DNA of 64,000 nt from Sisyra terminalis (lineage: Eukaryota > Arthropoda > Insecta > Neuroptera > Sisyridae): contig OY292274.1 in NCBI GenBank assembly GCA_958496175.1, forward strand, positions 65,482,630 through 65,546,629. Reading direction: 5' to 3'. Positions 49,925 through 60,676 of the stretch are shown here, piece by piece. Position 1 is the stretch's first letter. Every line of letters starts with the position of its first letter. Made by a program: the position numbers and the translations under genes. Under the pieces are notes generated by a model. The model was given only the letters and a program-made list of their open reading frames with translations, made no database searches and had not been told where the DNA came from.

Positions 49925-51045
49925 TAGAAGAAAAAAGCGGTGGTATCAGCTGATATGTTGTAGAAAGCACAAAAAAGAAAAGTTTTGGAAAAGTTTTCGA
50001 ACATTTGTTTTTTTTGTTTTTTTTGTTGGAAACATACCTACTCTTATAAATGTTGATAATCGAACATTTTATATTAAACAATTACGATTTAGCTTATATA
50101 TGTTTTGTACACATTATACTTATTTTAAGAGTTTTCAAGTAAATAAAAGCATTTGTTTTTTTGCTAAATTAAATATGAACGACACAATTGTTGATTTTCG
50201 TTTTGATAAACATAAAAAACTTATACAATAATTCCGTCTTTTACCTCATTGAGTCCATTTTCTAAGCGACAAAAAATCTTTGGTTCATACTTTGTTAATG
50301 AACCATCACGATCATTGTTTATACTTTCTCAACAACGACTTATTCCTTCGTACATTAAAACGTACATATACGAAAATCAATATTGGCCAACGTAAATATT
50401 TTGGCATAATATAACAAAGGGAAAACAATATTTATACTTTTCGACTTTTTGTTTTATTTCGAGAGAATTATGCCTTTCACTTTGCAAATATAAACTCAGA
50501 AAATTCGAGTTAGTTCGAAGCGTTTTTGTTAATTCGTAAAATGAAGAGACAAAATCAATTTTCAAACGGCAAATTGGATTTTGTAATCGGATTTTTCATT
50601 TGCTTGTTGTAGGTATATATATATATGCCATATATAAAGTCAGGTAAGTATTTGAAAAGATTCCGATTCTCAATTGGCGGTGAGAATTTGACGGCATTGA
50701 TTTTCGCCGCGGTGGAGATCAAAGGTATGGAAGTGAAAATCAAAGGTACAATTCACACGATTGTATTTTTATTCTGGTGATTATTCAATGGCCATAATAG
50801 CAATGCATGTTTAAATTGCATTATAGTGCAGTGCCCATATAATGCAATGTAGGTACTCATATTGTGATCATCTTATGGCCGATCGGAAATAGCCATCGAC
50901 TTCACGGCTTCAATGCCGTCATGTTACGTTACGCTAATCTTCAAATCATTTGACTTTAAAGCTCTCCGAGCTCCCGCACTTATCGCGTATATAGGGGAGA
51001 CCGGGTACAAAAGTAACAATTTGTACTTTTACCAAGATTAATACC
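49925..51045. other. Intergenic, partly balanced composition
   Basis: 50690-51000 is less AT-rich and shows no repeat match within the window. GGGGAGACCGGGTACAAAAG at 50992 recurs as GGGGAGACTGGGTACAAAAG near 53766, marking a small dispersed repeat. No gene is supported. Confidence 0.4.
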
Positions 51046-51400
51046 AAACAAAAAAAATCCCTGAAAGTTTGAGCCCTTAATATTAATTTTAAGTCCTCGA
51101 CCAAGACGTGTAAAGATTTCCCATTGAAAATACACAGAAACTCTGATTTGTTATTTTTAAATTTCTATATCTCAGCGGCATTTCATGGGATCGCTTTTAC
51201 CGACGATGGTTTTTTCTCAAAATTAAACGCTCTACAAAAGTGCCCATTGCGACAAAGTCGTAACTCACACCGGTGAGGTAGTACGGGCCACTGAACCTGA
51301 TTTTTCCATAAAATTCGCGTTTTTTTTGCATTTATCTCGTAAATAACAAGAGCTACGGAAAAATTATAGAATAAAAAACTTTCCAATTGGGTTTGTGAAT
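51046..51400. mobile_element. Single arm of foldback family C
   Basis: CCCTGAAAGTTTGAGCCC, TTAATATTAATTTTAAG, TCCTCGACCAAGACGTG, ACGCTCTACAAAAGTGCCC and GGTAGTACGGGCCACTGAAC match the left arm of 58788-59801. The opposite arm is absent here. Confidence 0.88.
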
Positions 51401-51569
51401 TTTTTTTTTTTTTGTGATAAATGGAAAGATCATATATAAGTTTTATAGCAAAACTATTTTTTATTTTTTTATTTTCGCAATAATTTAAAAGTTATTTCAA
51501 AATAAAAATTAATTTTTGAATCTAGTACCGAAGACACGCCGACAGCTCCCGAGCAAACCCGGGCGCGTA

Positions 51570-51577
51570 TGACGTCA
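51570..51577. promoter_or_regulatory. CRE-like TGACGTCA site
   Basis: A perfect CRE palindrome in a short GC-rich stretch, 106 bp upstream of the THAP-like Met. It might be a remnant promoter of that frame, but an 8-bp match alone is weak. Confidence 0.25.
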
Positions 51578-51682
51578 TAATGTTAGTTATCACTCATTGT
51601 AGTTGATACAGAAATAATAAGTACAGAGTTTTGATTGATTTAATTCTGTTGTGATATTTAAATATTGAAATTTATATTGAGC

Positions 51683-51844
51683 ATGTCGAACCTTAAAAGT
51701 TACTGTTCTTGTTTTGTACCATTATGAACGAATACTACAAAAACAACTCCTAACGAAATGTTTTTAAATGTTCCCCAAGATGGCAAACGTCGAAATAAAT
51801 GGTTTCAAGCAGTGCAGGAATATTATCAGACTTTGCCTTTATAA
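51683..51844 (+). pseudogene. THAP-domain fragment, broken by a stop
   Basis: The frame opens MSNLKSYCSCFVPL, then TGA, then TNTTKTTPNEMFLNVPQDGK, then RRNKWFQAVQEYYQTLPL and TAA. The word order (Cys, VPLxTN, TPN, MFLNVPQD, KWFQAV) is the N-terminal half of the C2CH THAP zinc finger found in insect transposase-derived proteins. The TGA falls where the second zinc-binding Cys is expected, and the C-terminal Cys-x2-His half is missing after TAA. THAP domains bind DNA in P-element-like transposases and host-derived regulators; which of these this was cannot be told. Stop-codon loss of a key residue and truncation both argue that it is dead. Confidence 0.75.
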
Positions 51845-52622
51845 ATCATTTATCACACATAGCTAATTGGAATCAACTAACGACTCGTTTTTTAGCAATA
51901 AATATTCAATATTATTGTCTAGTCACGTGTAATAGCTGTAAACGCTGTATTGTTATTAAATAGCTATAACATTATTACGTCACAACTATGGTGACCATTC
52001 ATGGCGCGTTTATAGTCACGTGATTTTTTTTTAAATTTTATCAATTTTTAATCGTTTATAATTAATTGAAAAAAAAAATTTTTAAGTTTTTTGTATTAAA
52101 TATCAATATTATTAATAATAAAGTTTTAAAATACATGAAAAAAATCAATAATTTTTTTTTTTTCAAATTCCCAATTAAACTCCGGTTAGTAAATAAAAGA
52201 GTTTTTCTTTTTTTAAATTCCGGGTTCCCGGAATATTTTTTAAGATTTTTTTTTTGCATTTCTTACATTATTTAATACTTATAATGAGTAGGCATAACGA
52301 CATTTTCATGGTAATATATCATTAACAACGTAGCAATTTTTAAGGCACTCTGTCGCGTATTAGGGTCACCGAGGTCAAGGGAGGTGACTGATAAAAAGCC
52401 CCGGGAATAAACAAGGCAGGGACAGTGACGTAATTAAAATAAATCAACGCATTATCTGTTGATTTCAGTTGGCTACGTCATCATCGCGTTGTTTCATTTC
52501 TTATCAATATCTTGTTGATTTGAGCTCCCGTCTTATATCATATTTTGCACCCAATGATCTTGTTTTTTTTTTTCTATCATAACGCCTCCCCCATCACTTT
52601 CACTATAGTAGCATTTATGTAC
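51845..52622. other. Intergenic, no gene recognised
   Basis: 52060-52260 is A/T homopolymer-rich and opens frames on both strands (65 and 69 codons) by composition alone. 52330-52560 is more balanced and includes a GTGACGTAA site near 52430. Confidence 0.4.
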
Positions 52623-52665
52623 TATAAAAGGGGATTTCAATGGGTTTTTGTAGAATGTTCTAGAA
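52623..52665. promoter_or_regulatory. TATA-like box and a perfect heat-shock element
   Basis: TATAAAAG at 52623-52630 is followed by GAATGTTCTAGAA at 52653-52665, three alternating 5-bp heat-shock factor units (nGAAn/nTTCn) without mismatch. A weaker GAAAGTTCTAG follows near 52674. No gene with either orientation is recognised next to it, so its role is unknown. Confidence 0.35.
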
Positions 52666-52924
52666 CTGGATATTGAAAGTTCTAGCATCCCAAAAGAATT
52701 TAGAATTTATATGATATCATGTATCTTCAAAGTCGTTATTCTAGTATAGTTTTTTAGTCATCATGGTCACCTGATTATTTATGATGTGTAGTGTATAAGT
52801 TCATGGGTTTTAACTTGAGTTAATGATTAATTTAATTTAACCAGTTGAAATTTTGTACAACCTATACAAAACCAATTTGATTTTGATTTCTTCATTGAAT
52901 AAATCAGAGTTTTGTCGACCAGTT

Positions 52925-53155
52925 TTAATAATATTCGTAGTACACCTTGCGTGTGAAATCTCTGGCGTATTTTTGTAGTTTCCAATCAAGAAAGTTTATT
53001 AGCCGTGGATCGACCGTAGGTATATACCTATTCGGTATTAAATCCGCACCGTTACCGGGTTTCGTTCCTCAGTTTTCAATTTGTCGCATAATGTGTTTGC
53101 TAAATCGAATTTCGAAAATCTTTCGTATCCATTCATCGGCCAACCAAGGGACTCC
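52925..53155 (-). other. Protein-like reading-frame remnant, unrecognised
   Basis: In one minus-strand frame about 75 codons read through with a single TGA. They include GVPWLADEWIRKIFEIRF, then SKHIMRQIEN, stop, then GTKPGNGADLIPNRYIPTVD and DWKLQKYARDFTRKVYYEYY before TAA. The composition is that of a protein (mixed charged and aromatic residues) rather than AT-rich noise. I do not recognise a family. It may be a decayed exon or part of an old element. Confidence 0.35.
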
Positions 53156-54248
53156 AAAAAATCACCAACTCATTTCTGTGATTTACGATTGCCGGCTCAA
53201 ATTTCATTCGTAAACAATTGAGTTTTTAAGTTTTCGATCAAGTTTTCGGTACGTCCAAGCGTTAGAGGTGATGTTTTCAGTGGGCTAGGATTTTAATAGA
53301 AACATTTGAACGTTTATTGTTTGGTGTTTGATACATAAATTTTGTTTTAATGACGTCTTTAACATGTTTAGTAAAAACAAAAGACATTCAGTTGTTTTTT
53401 TTTTTTTATACTTCAGCCAATTATAAACTGATTTCCGTTGGAAACAAATTATGGTTTAAAAATAGATCCTCCTGTTATTACGGGATAAATTGAGTTTCAC
53501 CTGCATAATCGATTATGTCTTTGGTTTTTCAGATGGAACTATGGTTTCATCAAGTAGGCTAAGTTCGTATTACATCAATTGATCTAGTCATGGTATTATA
53601 ATTGGTCCATTTTTCCTCGCTAACTTGGACTTTAAATTTTAAAATTAGGAACGATGTTAATGGAATTTTTCACGTAGAAAATAGTTTCGCTACAAAAATG
53701 CTACCGGTAATATTGTTAGAGCTATGAATTTGTGCTATATAATGCTCGTCCAATGTGGTATATCGTAGGGGAGACTGGGTACAAAAGTAATGGCGGGTCG
53801 AAAGTAACAAATGCTTTGTAGGCTTATCCAATGGGCGAACTCCGCTGTGCTGCCATAAGGTGATAGCCTAGAGCACCCTCCTCAATTGATGCAGTGGTGT
53901 AGCTAGGTAACCAAGGGCCTTGGGGCAAATTAGAAAATAGGGCCCCACTGCTATGTTAACTGATTAGGTTTTATCAAAAAAAATATGAAATATACAAATA
54001 TTTAAAAAGGCTAAGCTACTTTATGCCCTGCAGGGCAGATAATAAAAATCTTAAACAGTACCAACATAAATTACAATTAATACTTGGTGTAGGTTTGGCT
54101 AATAAAACGAAATAGAGAAAATTCAAGGGCTTATTATGTGAAGGTCGGGCCTACCAACGGACTAAATAACAATTATATTTACAATTTTTTCCTAGCTTTA
54201 GTTTTCGCAAAAGTATCAATGACTTCGTTTAAATCCAGGCTTGATGTA

Positions 54249-55175
54249 TTGGGTTGTTCGGAAAGTAACTTCGTTTTTTCTCGACAAAAGATTTACTTGT
54301 ATTTTTTTGCACTCATTTTATAATTAAGTCATATAATCATTGTATGTTTTGAGAGCTAATATAGCAAGGCTTGTATGCGAAAAAGCTCAAGTGATTCTAT
54401 GCAATAGTTTTTGATGCGTGTCCTTTTAAGCATGGAGAGCAAAAACCACAATTTTCCTCATATATTACTTTTTCACTAAAGAAAAGGTAAAATTCTGTTC
54501 AATCAAGAAAATATTAACCGATGTATATCCAGAAGATGTATTGGCAGCACGCCAGTGCTAAAACTAGTTTGTAAAATTTTGATCCTCGGCAATTTTAATG
54601 TCGAAGATGCACCACGGTCTGGAAGACCGGTTGAAGCTGATCAAGTCACTATGAAATCATAAGTTGATGCAAGCCAGTAAACAACAGCACATGAGATCGG
54701 TAAAAGGTAAAATTTACCAAATTTAATTGTTAATGACCCACTTGAAAGGTCTAGGATTAACCTCGAACCTCGATATATGGGTTCCCTATGTTTTTATGGG
54801 GAGAAATTTGAGCTCATACAAGTTTTGTGTCCTCCCAAAAGCTTTTACAACTTGAATGGAATAAAATGTCATACCCATCATATTCTACAGATCTGGCACC
54901 TTCGGTTTATTATTGGTTTTGACCACTGCAAAATCTTTTAGAAGGTAAAACCTTTACTTCAAATGAGGACATCAAAAATCTCCCAAGAACAGTTTTTGGC
55001 TAAAAAAAGAGCAAAATTTTTTCAGTGAAAAATCATACTACAGTCAGAAAAATGGCAAAAGGTAATGAACCAGAATGGTCAATATATAATTTAATAAAAT
55101 ATTTATTCACTATACGAAAATTGCCTTTCATTATCTCAAAAAAAAAAAAACGAAATTACTTTCCGAACAACCTAA
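54249..55175 (+). mobile_element. Mariner element, deleted, inserted at a TA in the hAT
   Basis: The ends TTGGGTTGTTCGGAAAGTAA and TTACTTTCCGAACAACCTAA are inverted, with TA at 54247-54248 and 55176-55177. The 927-bp length is below the usual 1.3 kb of mariner, consistent with an internal deletion. Confidence 0.95.
54432..54992 (+). pseudogene. Mariner transposase pseudogene
   Basis: Fragments in shifting frames match mariner transposase order. A start is followed by an N-terminal helix-turn-helix remnant, then GNFNVEDAPRSGRPVEADQV (the linker motif), then words equivalent to HLKRLGL near 54740. Near 54870-54960 are SYSTDLAPS (the catalytic YSPDLAPSD region, with a Val in place of the last Asp) and LLEGKTFTSNEDIKNL. 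Several stops, frameshifts and loss of the middle with the first catalytic Asp show that it is inactive. Confidence 0.85.
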
Positions 55176-55526
55176 TAGTTTTGATTTCAATTGCTATTAG
55201 CGATAAATATCGGAGTCGAGTTTGGCCCATATTATTTCTCAGATAATTTTTTATTATTTTTAATTTGCTAAATGATCTTTCAGTCGCTGCAGAAGTGACA
55301 GAAATTGTAAAGAATAATAACATTGCTGTAAATATTTCCGTTAGGTCGCATTCTAGCACTCCATATTTGCTCATTATTTCCTTACATAATTGGTGAACTT
55401 CCAACTGAATTTCCAAAAGTTCAGTTCGATCGAGATTTCTGGTAAGGATTCGAGGGCCCCCTGAGCTTGAGGGCCCCGGGGCACTGCCCCGCCTAGCCCC
55501 TAGGTAGCTACGCCACTGGGTTGATG

Positions 55527-55856
55527 TTGAACCGTTATTAGGTATAAGCAGGGCTGGTGGATAACCTTTTTAAAAATATATTTTCTCCTATATATAATAA
55601 TCCTATATAGTCTCTCCTATATATAATTTTTCATTTAGCTATTACTCTAGTATAATACTATGGTGATTAAATCTTTTATGCTTTCTATAATACATTGTAT
55701 ATATTAGCGGGCGATATACGGGCGTTTTAATTCATAATTCCCGTGGCCCTTGGTACATAAATAACTCTAAGGCCCTCGAATCGATCTTAGTAAAAACTGC
55801 TAACTTTTTCAATTATTTTCCTTTTTTTTAAATTATTGTGAATTGTATATCAATTA
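55527..55856. other. Intergenic with dispersed repeat copy 2
   Basis: 55627-55785 matches 31822-31994 in the FoxL2 intron (TTTCATTTAGCTATTA, TAGTATAATACTATG, ACATTGTATATATTAGCGGG, AATTCCCGTGG). The rest shows nothing recognisable. Confidence 0.65.
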
Positions 55857-56697
55857 GAGTGGTCCAAAAAAAAAAGGAAAGTTTTTTGCTTACCACCTTT
55901 AACGCTTTTCTAAGGCATAAAAAACATTCCTTCCAAAGCGCAGGTTGATACCTTGATTCTCCACGAAGCTCAATGAATGTCTATTTTCCCATTTAAGTAA
56001 CATGTAAAAAAATTTTTTTACGTTTTTATTAGGTATAACTACGAAAATTTTTTTTTTGAATTTTTCATCAACTGTTCTTGTAGGAAACTTAATTCTCTAC
56101 AAAAAAGTATTGAAGTAGTTTTTTCGTAATTCTAACGGATAAAAAGTTATTAAGCTTTAAAAGTCGCTACTGAGCAAATTTCAAAGTAGATAGTTTCAAA
56201 GTAATTTTTTGAAGGAATGGACAATATTAGAAGATAATTTAATAAATTTTCATGAATTTGAAATAATTGTTAACTTTTTGAAAACTTTTTTGGTGATTGC
56301 ATGTATTTATTTCAAAATTTATCAAATTCTAGACTATTTATAATATAATTAACAAATGTTTTTTGGCGAAGTACGAACTGTGAATTATGAATGATTGTTT
56401 TTTATTACAATTTGGATAACTTTTTCCCCATTAGAATTACGAAAAAATTATTAGAGTATTTTTTTGAAGATAATTCAATTTCTTACAAGAATAATTGATT
56501 CAAATTAAAAAAAAAATCTTAGTTTTACCGGATAAAAACGTAAAAAAAAAATTTTACATGTTATGTAAATGGGAAAATAGAAATTTATTGAGCTTCATGA
56601 AGAATTGAGATATCAAGCTGCGCTTTTGACGGATTTTTTTTCACCTAAGCTTTTGAGACAATAGGACTAGAAAAAAAAAATTTTTTTTGGACCACTC
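55857..56697. mobile_element. Foldback family B, copy B1
   Basis: The ends GAGTGGTCCAAAAAA and TTTTTTTTGGACCACTC are inverted and flanked by TA (55855-55856, 56698-56699). Arms of about 400 bp include ACATGTAAAAAAATTTTTTT, TTTTTGTAGAGAATT equivalents and ATCCGTTAGAATTACG equivalents on both sides of a centre near 56280. Confidence 0.9.
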
Positions 56698-56774
56698 TAC
56701 TGTACTTACATCAGATTTCATTTTAGTATATTTTAGATCATATTTAATATCAACGTATTGATTTAAAACTTGAC

Positions 56775-57197
56775 TAAAAGTTGAGAATTATTTCAAATCC
56801 ATGAAAATATATTAAATTATCTTCTAATATTGTCCATTCCTTCAAAAAATTACTTTGAAACTATCTTCTTTCAAATTTGCTCAGTAGCGAGTTTTAAAGC
56901 TTAATAACTTTTTATCCGTTAGAATTACAAAAAATCTACCTCAATACTTTTTTGTAGAGAATTGAATTTCCTACAAGAACAGCTAATGAAAAATTCAAAA
57001 AAAAAATTTTTCGTAGTTTTACCTAATAAAAACGTAAAAAAATATTTTTACATGTTATTTAAATGAGAAAAATAGAAATTTATTGAGCTTCATGAAGAAT
57101 TGAGATATGAAGGTGCGCTTTTGACAGATTTTTTTTTATACCTAAGAAGCTTTTGAGACAATAACAGTTGAAAAAAATATTTTTTTTTGGGCGACTA
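56775..57197. mobile_element. Foldback family B, right arm only
   Basis: TGTCCATTCCTTCAAAAAAT, TTTTTATCCGTTAGAATTAC, ACATGTTATTTAAATGAG and GAGCTTCATGAAGAATTGAG match the right arm of B1. The end reads TTTTTTTTGGGCGACTAAA in place of GGACCACTCTA, so the terminus has drifted. Confidence 0.82.
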
Positions 57198-57868
57198 AAT
57201 CAATACTAATATCAATACGATTTTCTTTAGCTCTCCTATATCTACTTATACTTATAAAAAAAAAAAACGCAAAGATGAAAGTTTCAATTTTATTTTCCGA
57301 TTAAGCGTCCAAAATAAATATTGCTACAATAAAACAGTTATTTACTAAACATCCAACCGCAAAAAAGCTCTTAAACTCATGATTTATAATCATAATATTG
57401 ACTTAAAACGAGTGATAGTAATGACCCCATTTTTCATTCAAAAAAAAAAGAAGAAAAAAAATGATATTTAAAAAGAATACAACAAAACTCTCTAATATAA
57501 TTATTAGAGATATTACATGTATAGTTAAATATCGTTTTTTTTTTTTTTATTATAAATTATAATTAAAGTGATTTTTTTCTTGGGTGACGCCAATTTAATA
57601 TTAATGTCCGCGTGTGTCTATTTGTGACTTATTTACATGTTTATTAAGAGATTGTAACACATCATTAGGATATGTTATCATAACAACCGGTTTTTACTCT
57701 TGTGTTTATAATAAACAACTGATAAATATGTTGGAAACATTAAACAAAAATATTGCAGCATCCATTTTTATTATATGTACCACTTATTGTCGGATTTGTA
57801 AGTTATTGGCGTAGAAATGGTATATGGGATTTTGGTTTATATTGAATGATTATTGCGCTCTGTATCAA
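57198..57868. other. Intergenic, no gene recognised
   Basis: AT-rich, with A and T homopolymers. The two short plus-strand frames here have no domain; the second reads into the tRNA. Confidence 0.4.
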
Positions 57869-57950
57869 GCAGTCGTGGCCGAGCGGTTAAGGCGTCTGAC
57901 TAGAAATCAGATTCCCTCTGGGAGCGTAGGTTCGAATCCTACCGACTGCG
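57869..57950 (+). tRNA. tRNA-Ser(AGA)
   Basis: An 82-nt type II cloverleaf: acceptor GCAGTCG pairs with CGACTGC, the D arm contains TGGCCGAGCGGTTAAGGC, the anticodon loop CTAGAAA carries AGA, a long variable arm CCCTCTGGGAG follows, and the T arm is GTAGGTTCGAATCCTAC. The discriminator is G as usual for serine, with a long T run downstream. Confidence 0.97.
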
Positions 57951-58335
57951 AATATTTTTTTTTTTTTTTTTGGAAAAAAATTAAATTAATTCTTCCTCTT
58001 TTATTAAACTATTTGTAATATATAATTATTTTAATATTTTTTTTATATTAAAAACATTGTGTTTGATTATTTTAATACAATTCATAACTTAATAATGTTT
58101 CCACAAAAATTGGCAATTCTTAGGTCAGGGTGTTTACAATCATGGCTCAAAAGTCCGAACCAAAAAGCGAGACAAAACTATATGAGTTTCTATACATAGA
58201 GAAAGAAGCATGATTTTAATTAAATCTTTGCCAATAATAAGCCTAACGGGTAAGTGTCATAAAGTATTTTTTTTATATCAAACATCTCGATCTCAGTACA
58301 TTGAAACATTAAAATTTCAAAAACTATATCGGTTA
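57951..58335. other. Intergenic, no gene recognised
   Basis: AT-rich sequence between the tRNA and a truncated foldback end. Confidence 0.4.
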
Positions 58336-58420
58336 GAGTGATTTTTTTTTGATTTTTTTTTTGGTCCCATCGTGAAAATTTGTTGGAAATACCAAATGAA
58401 AAAATAAAGGTCTATCCATT
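58336..58420. mobile_element. Truncated left end of foldback family C
   Basis: TTAGAGTGATTTTTTTT, TTGGTCCCATCGTGAAAA and TTGTTGGAAATACCAAA match the terminus of C1. The family arm then stops. Confidence 0.8.
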
Positions 58421-58787
58421 TAATATTAGACTAATAAATAGTTTGAAGCTGGAATAACAGAACTATTTAATTGAAGTTTTGGAACTTTATATATAATAAC
58501 CAAGATATTGATATTATCGCCAAAACCAGGGGTGGAAATTGACTACTTTAAAGATTGACCATTATTCGGTTGATCACAAATACAATTATATATTCCCATA
58601 TAAGATTTAGAAATACTGTAGAGCTTTATCAATGCATCCTCAGAGCTTTACCATATACATCTCAAATACAGGAAAGTGGACTCCTAAATCTAGGATGGGA
58701 ATATGTAATTGTATATGATACGCGGAGAAATGGTCAATCTTCAAGTGATCAATTTCCATCCATGGTTTTGGCTATAATATAATATTA
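58421..58787. other. Intergenic, no gene recognised
   Basis: Short plus-strand frame of 75 codons at 58555-58782 without a recognisable domain; nothing else seen. Confidence 0.4.
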
Positions 58788-59801
58788 GGATGATTTTTAT
58801 TTTACTTTTTTTTTTTTGGTCTCATCGTAAAATTTTGTTGGAAATACCAAAAAAAAAATTTCTCTGAAAGTTTGAGCCCTTAATATTAATTTTAAGTCCT
58901 CGACCAAGACGTGTAAAGATTTCCCATTGAAAATACACGGAAACTCTGATTTTTTATTTTTAAATTTCTATATCTCAGCGGCATTTCATGGGATCGCTTT
59001 TACCGAAGATGGTTTTTTCTCAGAATCAAACGCTCTACAAAAGTGCCCATTGCGACTAAGTCGTAACTCACACCGGTGGGGTAGTACGGGCCACTGAACC
59101 TGATTTTTCCATAAAATTCGCGTTTTTTTGCATTTATCTCGTAAGTAACAATAGCTACGGAAAAATTATAAATGAAAAACTTGTAGAAAATTTGATTTCC
59201 TACAAAAAAAGGTCGTGTAGACTAAATTGCGAAGATCAATATTAAACGAGATATTAAGCCTTGATTTAATTTTTCTGTGAAATTTTTGCCGATCAATGAT
59301 TTAAAGTTTAAATCAATGATTGGCAAAAATAGGCTTAATATCTCGTTTAATATTGATCTTAGCGATTTGGTCTAAAGGACCTTTTTTGTAGGAAATCAAA
59401 TTCTCTTCAAGTTTTTTATTTATAATTTCTCCGTAGCTCCTGTTATTTACGACATAAATGAAAAAAAACCCTAATTTTATGGAAAAATCAGGTTCAGTGG
59501 CCCGTACTACCTCACCGGTGTGAGTTACGACTTTATCGCAATGGGCACTTTTGTAGAGCGTTTAATTCTGAGAAAAAACCATCTTCGGTAAAAGCGATCC
59601 TATGAAATGCCGCTGAGATACAGAAATTTAAAAATTAAAAATCAGATTTTCCATGTATTTTCAATGGGAAATCTTTACACATCGTGGTCGAGGACTTAAA
59701 ATTAATATTAAGGGCTCAAACTTTCAGGGATTTTTTTTTTGGTATTTCCAACACAATTTCACGATGGGACCAAAAAAAGTAAAAAAAAAAAAAAATCACC
59801 C
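58788..59801. mobile_element. Foldback family C, full copy C1
   Basis: TA plus GGATGATTTTTATTTTACTT at the left is inverted at the right as AAGTA...AAAAATCACC plus TA. Arms of about 480 bp share TGAAAGTTTGAGCCCTTAAT, CTACAAAAGTGCCCATTGCG and GTACGGGCCACTGAACCTGA. The centre near 59290 holds GATTTAAAGTTTAAATC. Confidence 0.9.
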
Positions 59802-59876
59802 TAATATCGGTAGTATAATTTCGATGAATTTTTCGACGAAATTTAAAATGAATTACAAATTGTATATCTTCATTGG

Positions 59877-60432
59877 AAAGGGTCTAGCAGGATCCACATG
59901 GCCAGGAGTTGGCCTCCAAATAGGAACCTATGACGAAATTTATGTTAAAATATCGGCTTGATGTAGTAACACATTTTATATACTTTTCGCGACCAAATTC
60001 CACGTTGACCTTGAGATATGGGCAAAAATGTCCCCCCGGATGGATATTTTTCAAAGTTATATATCTCAAAAACTAATTAAGCTAGAGAAGTGAAACCAAC
60101 GCGAGGCTTTAGACTATTTTACAGAGTATATCATATATTTTTTTGAAATTTTTTGAAAAAAAAAAATATACAAAAAAATGATATACTCTGTAATATAAGC
60201 TACAGCCTCGCGTTGGTTTCACTTCTCTAGCTTCATTAGTTTTTGAGTTATATAACTTTGAAAAATAGTCATGCGGGGGGACATTTTGCCCATATGTCAA
60301 GGTCAAAAAGGAATTTGGTCGCGAAAAGTATATAAAATGTGTTTGTATATCAAGTCGATAGTTTAACATAAGTTTCGACATAGGTTCCTATTTGGGGGCC
60401 AACTCGCCATGTGGATCCTGCTAGACCCTTTT
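59877..60432. mobile_element. Foldback family E, full copy
   Basis: GGTCTAGCAGGATCCACATG at the left is inverted at the right (CATGTGGATCCTGCTAGACC). TTTTCGCGACCAAATTCC and CGCGAGGCTTTAGACTATT also pair with the right arm. The centre near 60155 is A/T-rich. Two short frames on it (59884-60069, 60109-60381, minus) are shadows of the arms. Confidence 0.9.
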
Positions 60433-60448
60433 GTACTTATCAAATCAA

Positions 60449-60676
60449 TCAAGTTATCCATGCCAAATGGAGCCGTAACGAAATTCCAAAAATCTGAAAC
60501 ATACTTTTTGAGTCTACATTGCTTCCCTCATTTGGCATGGATAACTTGATTTTTAATGTGTAACTATTTCATATTACTCTAACCAATAATTTTTTTGCAC
60601 TTGGAGAGTCAAGTTATCCATGCCAAATGGGGGAAGCAATGTAGTTTCCAAAGTGTGTTTCGGATTTTTGGAACTT
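60449..60676. repeat. Inverted repeat with an extra direct copy of its tip
   Basis: CAAGTTATCCATGCCAAATG occurs in plus orientation at about 60450 and 60610, and inverted at about 60530-60550. Positions 60483-60550 and 60609-60676 pair as hairpin arms (TACATTGCTTCCCTCATTTG, CCAAAAATCTGAAACATAC). Confidence 0.82.

Larger units (their letters stand above)
54179..55416 (-). pseudogene. hAT transposase C-terminal remnant, split by mariner
   Basis: On the minus strand 55416-55178 encodes the hAT dimerisation region. It contains TSAATERSFSKLKIIKNYLR and continues to MGQTRLRYLSLIAIEIKT, the C-terminal signature of hAT transposases of the ZMYM-like group. The mariner begins at that point. Beyond it, 54246-54179 continues in the same frame with SLDLNEVIDTFAKTKARKKL and a stop, which is the normal hAT C-terminus. 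The catalytic N-terminal part is absent, so it cannot act as a transposase. It probably lost that part before the mariner arrived, though the order is inference. Confidence 0.85.
53892..55518 (-). mobile_element. Deleted hAT element carrying a nested mariner
   Basis: The ends CAGTGGTGTAGCTAGG and TAGGTAGCTACGCCACTG are inverted, with GC-rich GGGCCTTGG and AGGGCCCCGG subterminal words. Flanks aattgatg (53884-53891) and ggttgatg (55519-55526) agree at six of eight bases. Without the mariner it is about 700 bp and keeps only the C-terminal transposase part on the minus strand, so it is an internally deleted derivative. Confidence 0.88.

Noticed and set aside
49668..50231. 187-codon plus-strand reading frame
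   Set aside because: It runs through a mariner terminus and A/T homopolymers, and is low complexity (Lys/Phe/Asn/Ile rich) with no domain.
50631..50650. TATATAAAG followed closely by CAG/GTAAGT as a promoter plus first exon
   Set aside because: The TATA-to-donor distance is only about 12 bp, which leaves no room for a first exon.
52062..52275. Paired 65- and 69-codon frames on opposite strands
   Set aside because: They arise from A/T runs (poly-Lys/Asn/Phe) and are compositional artefacts.
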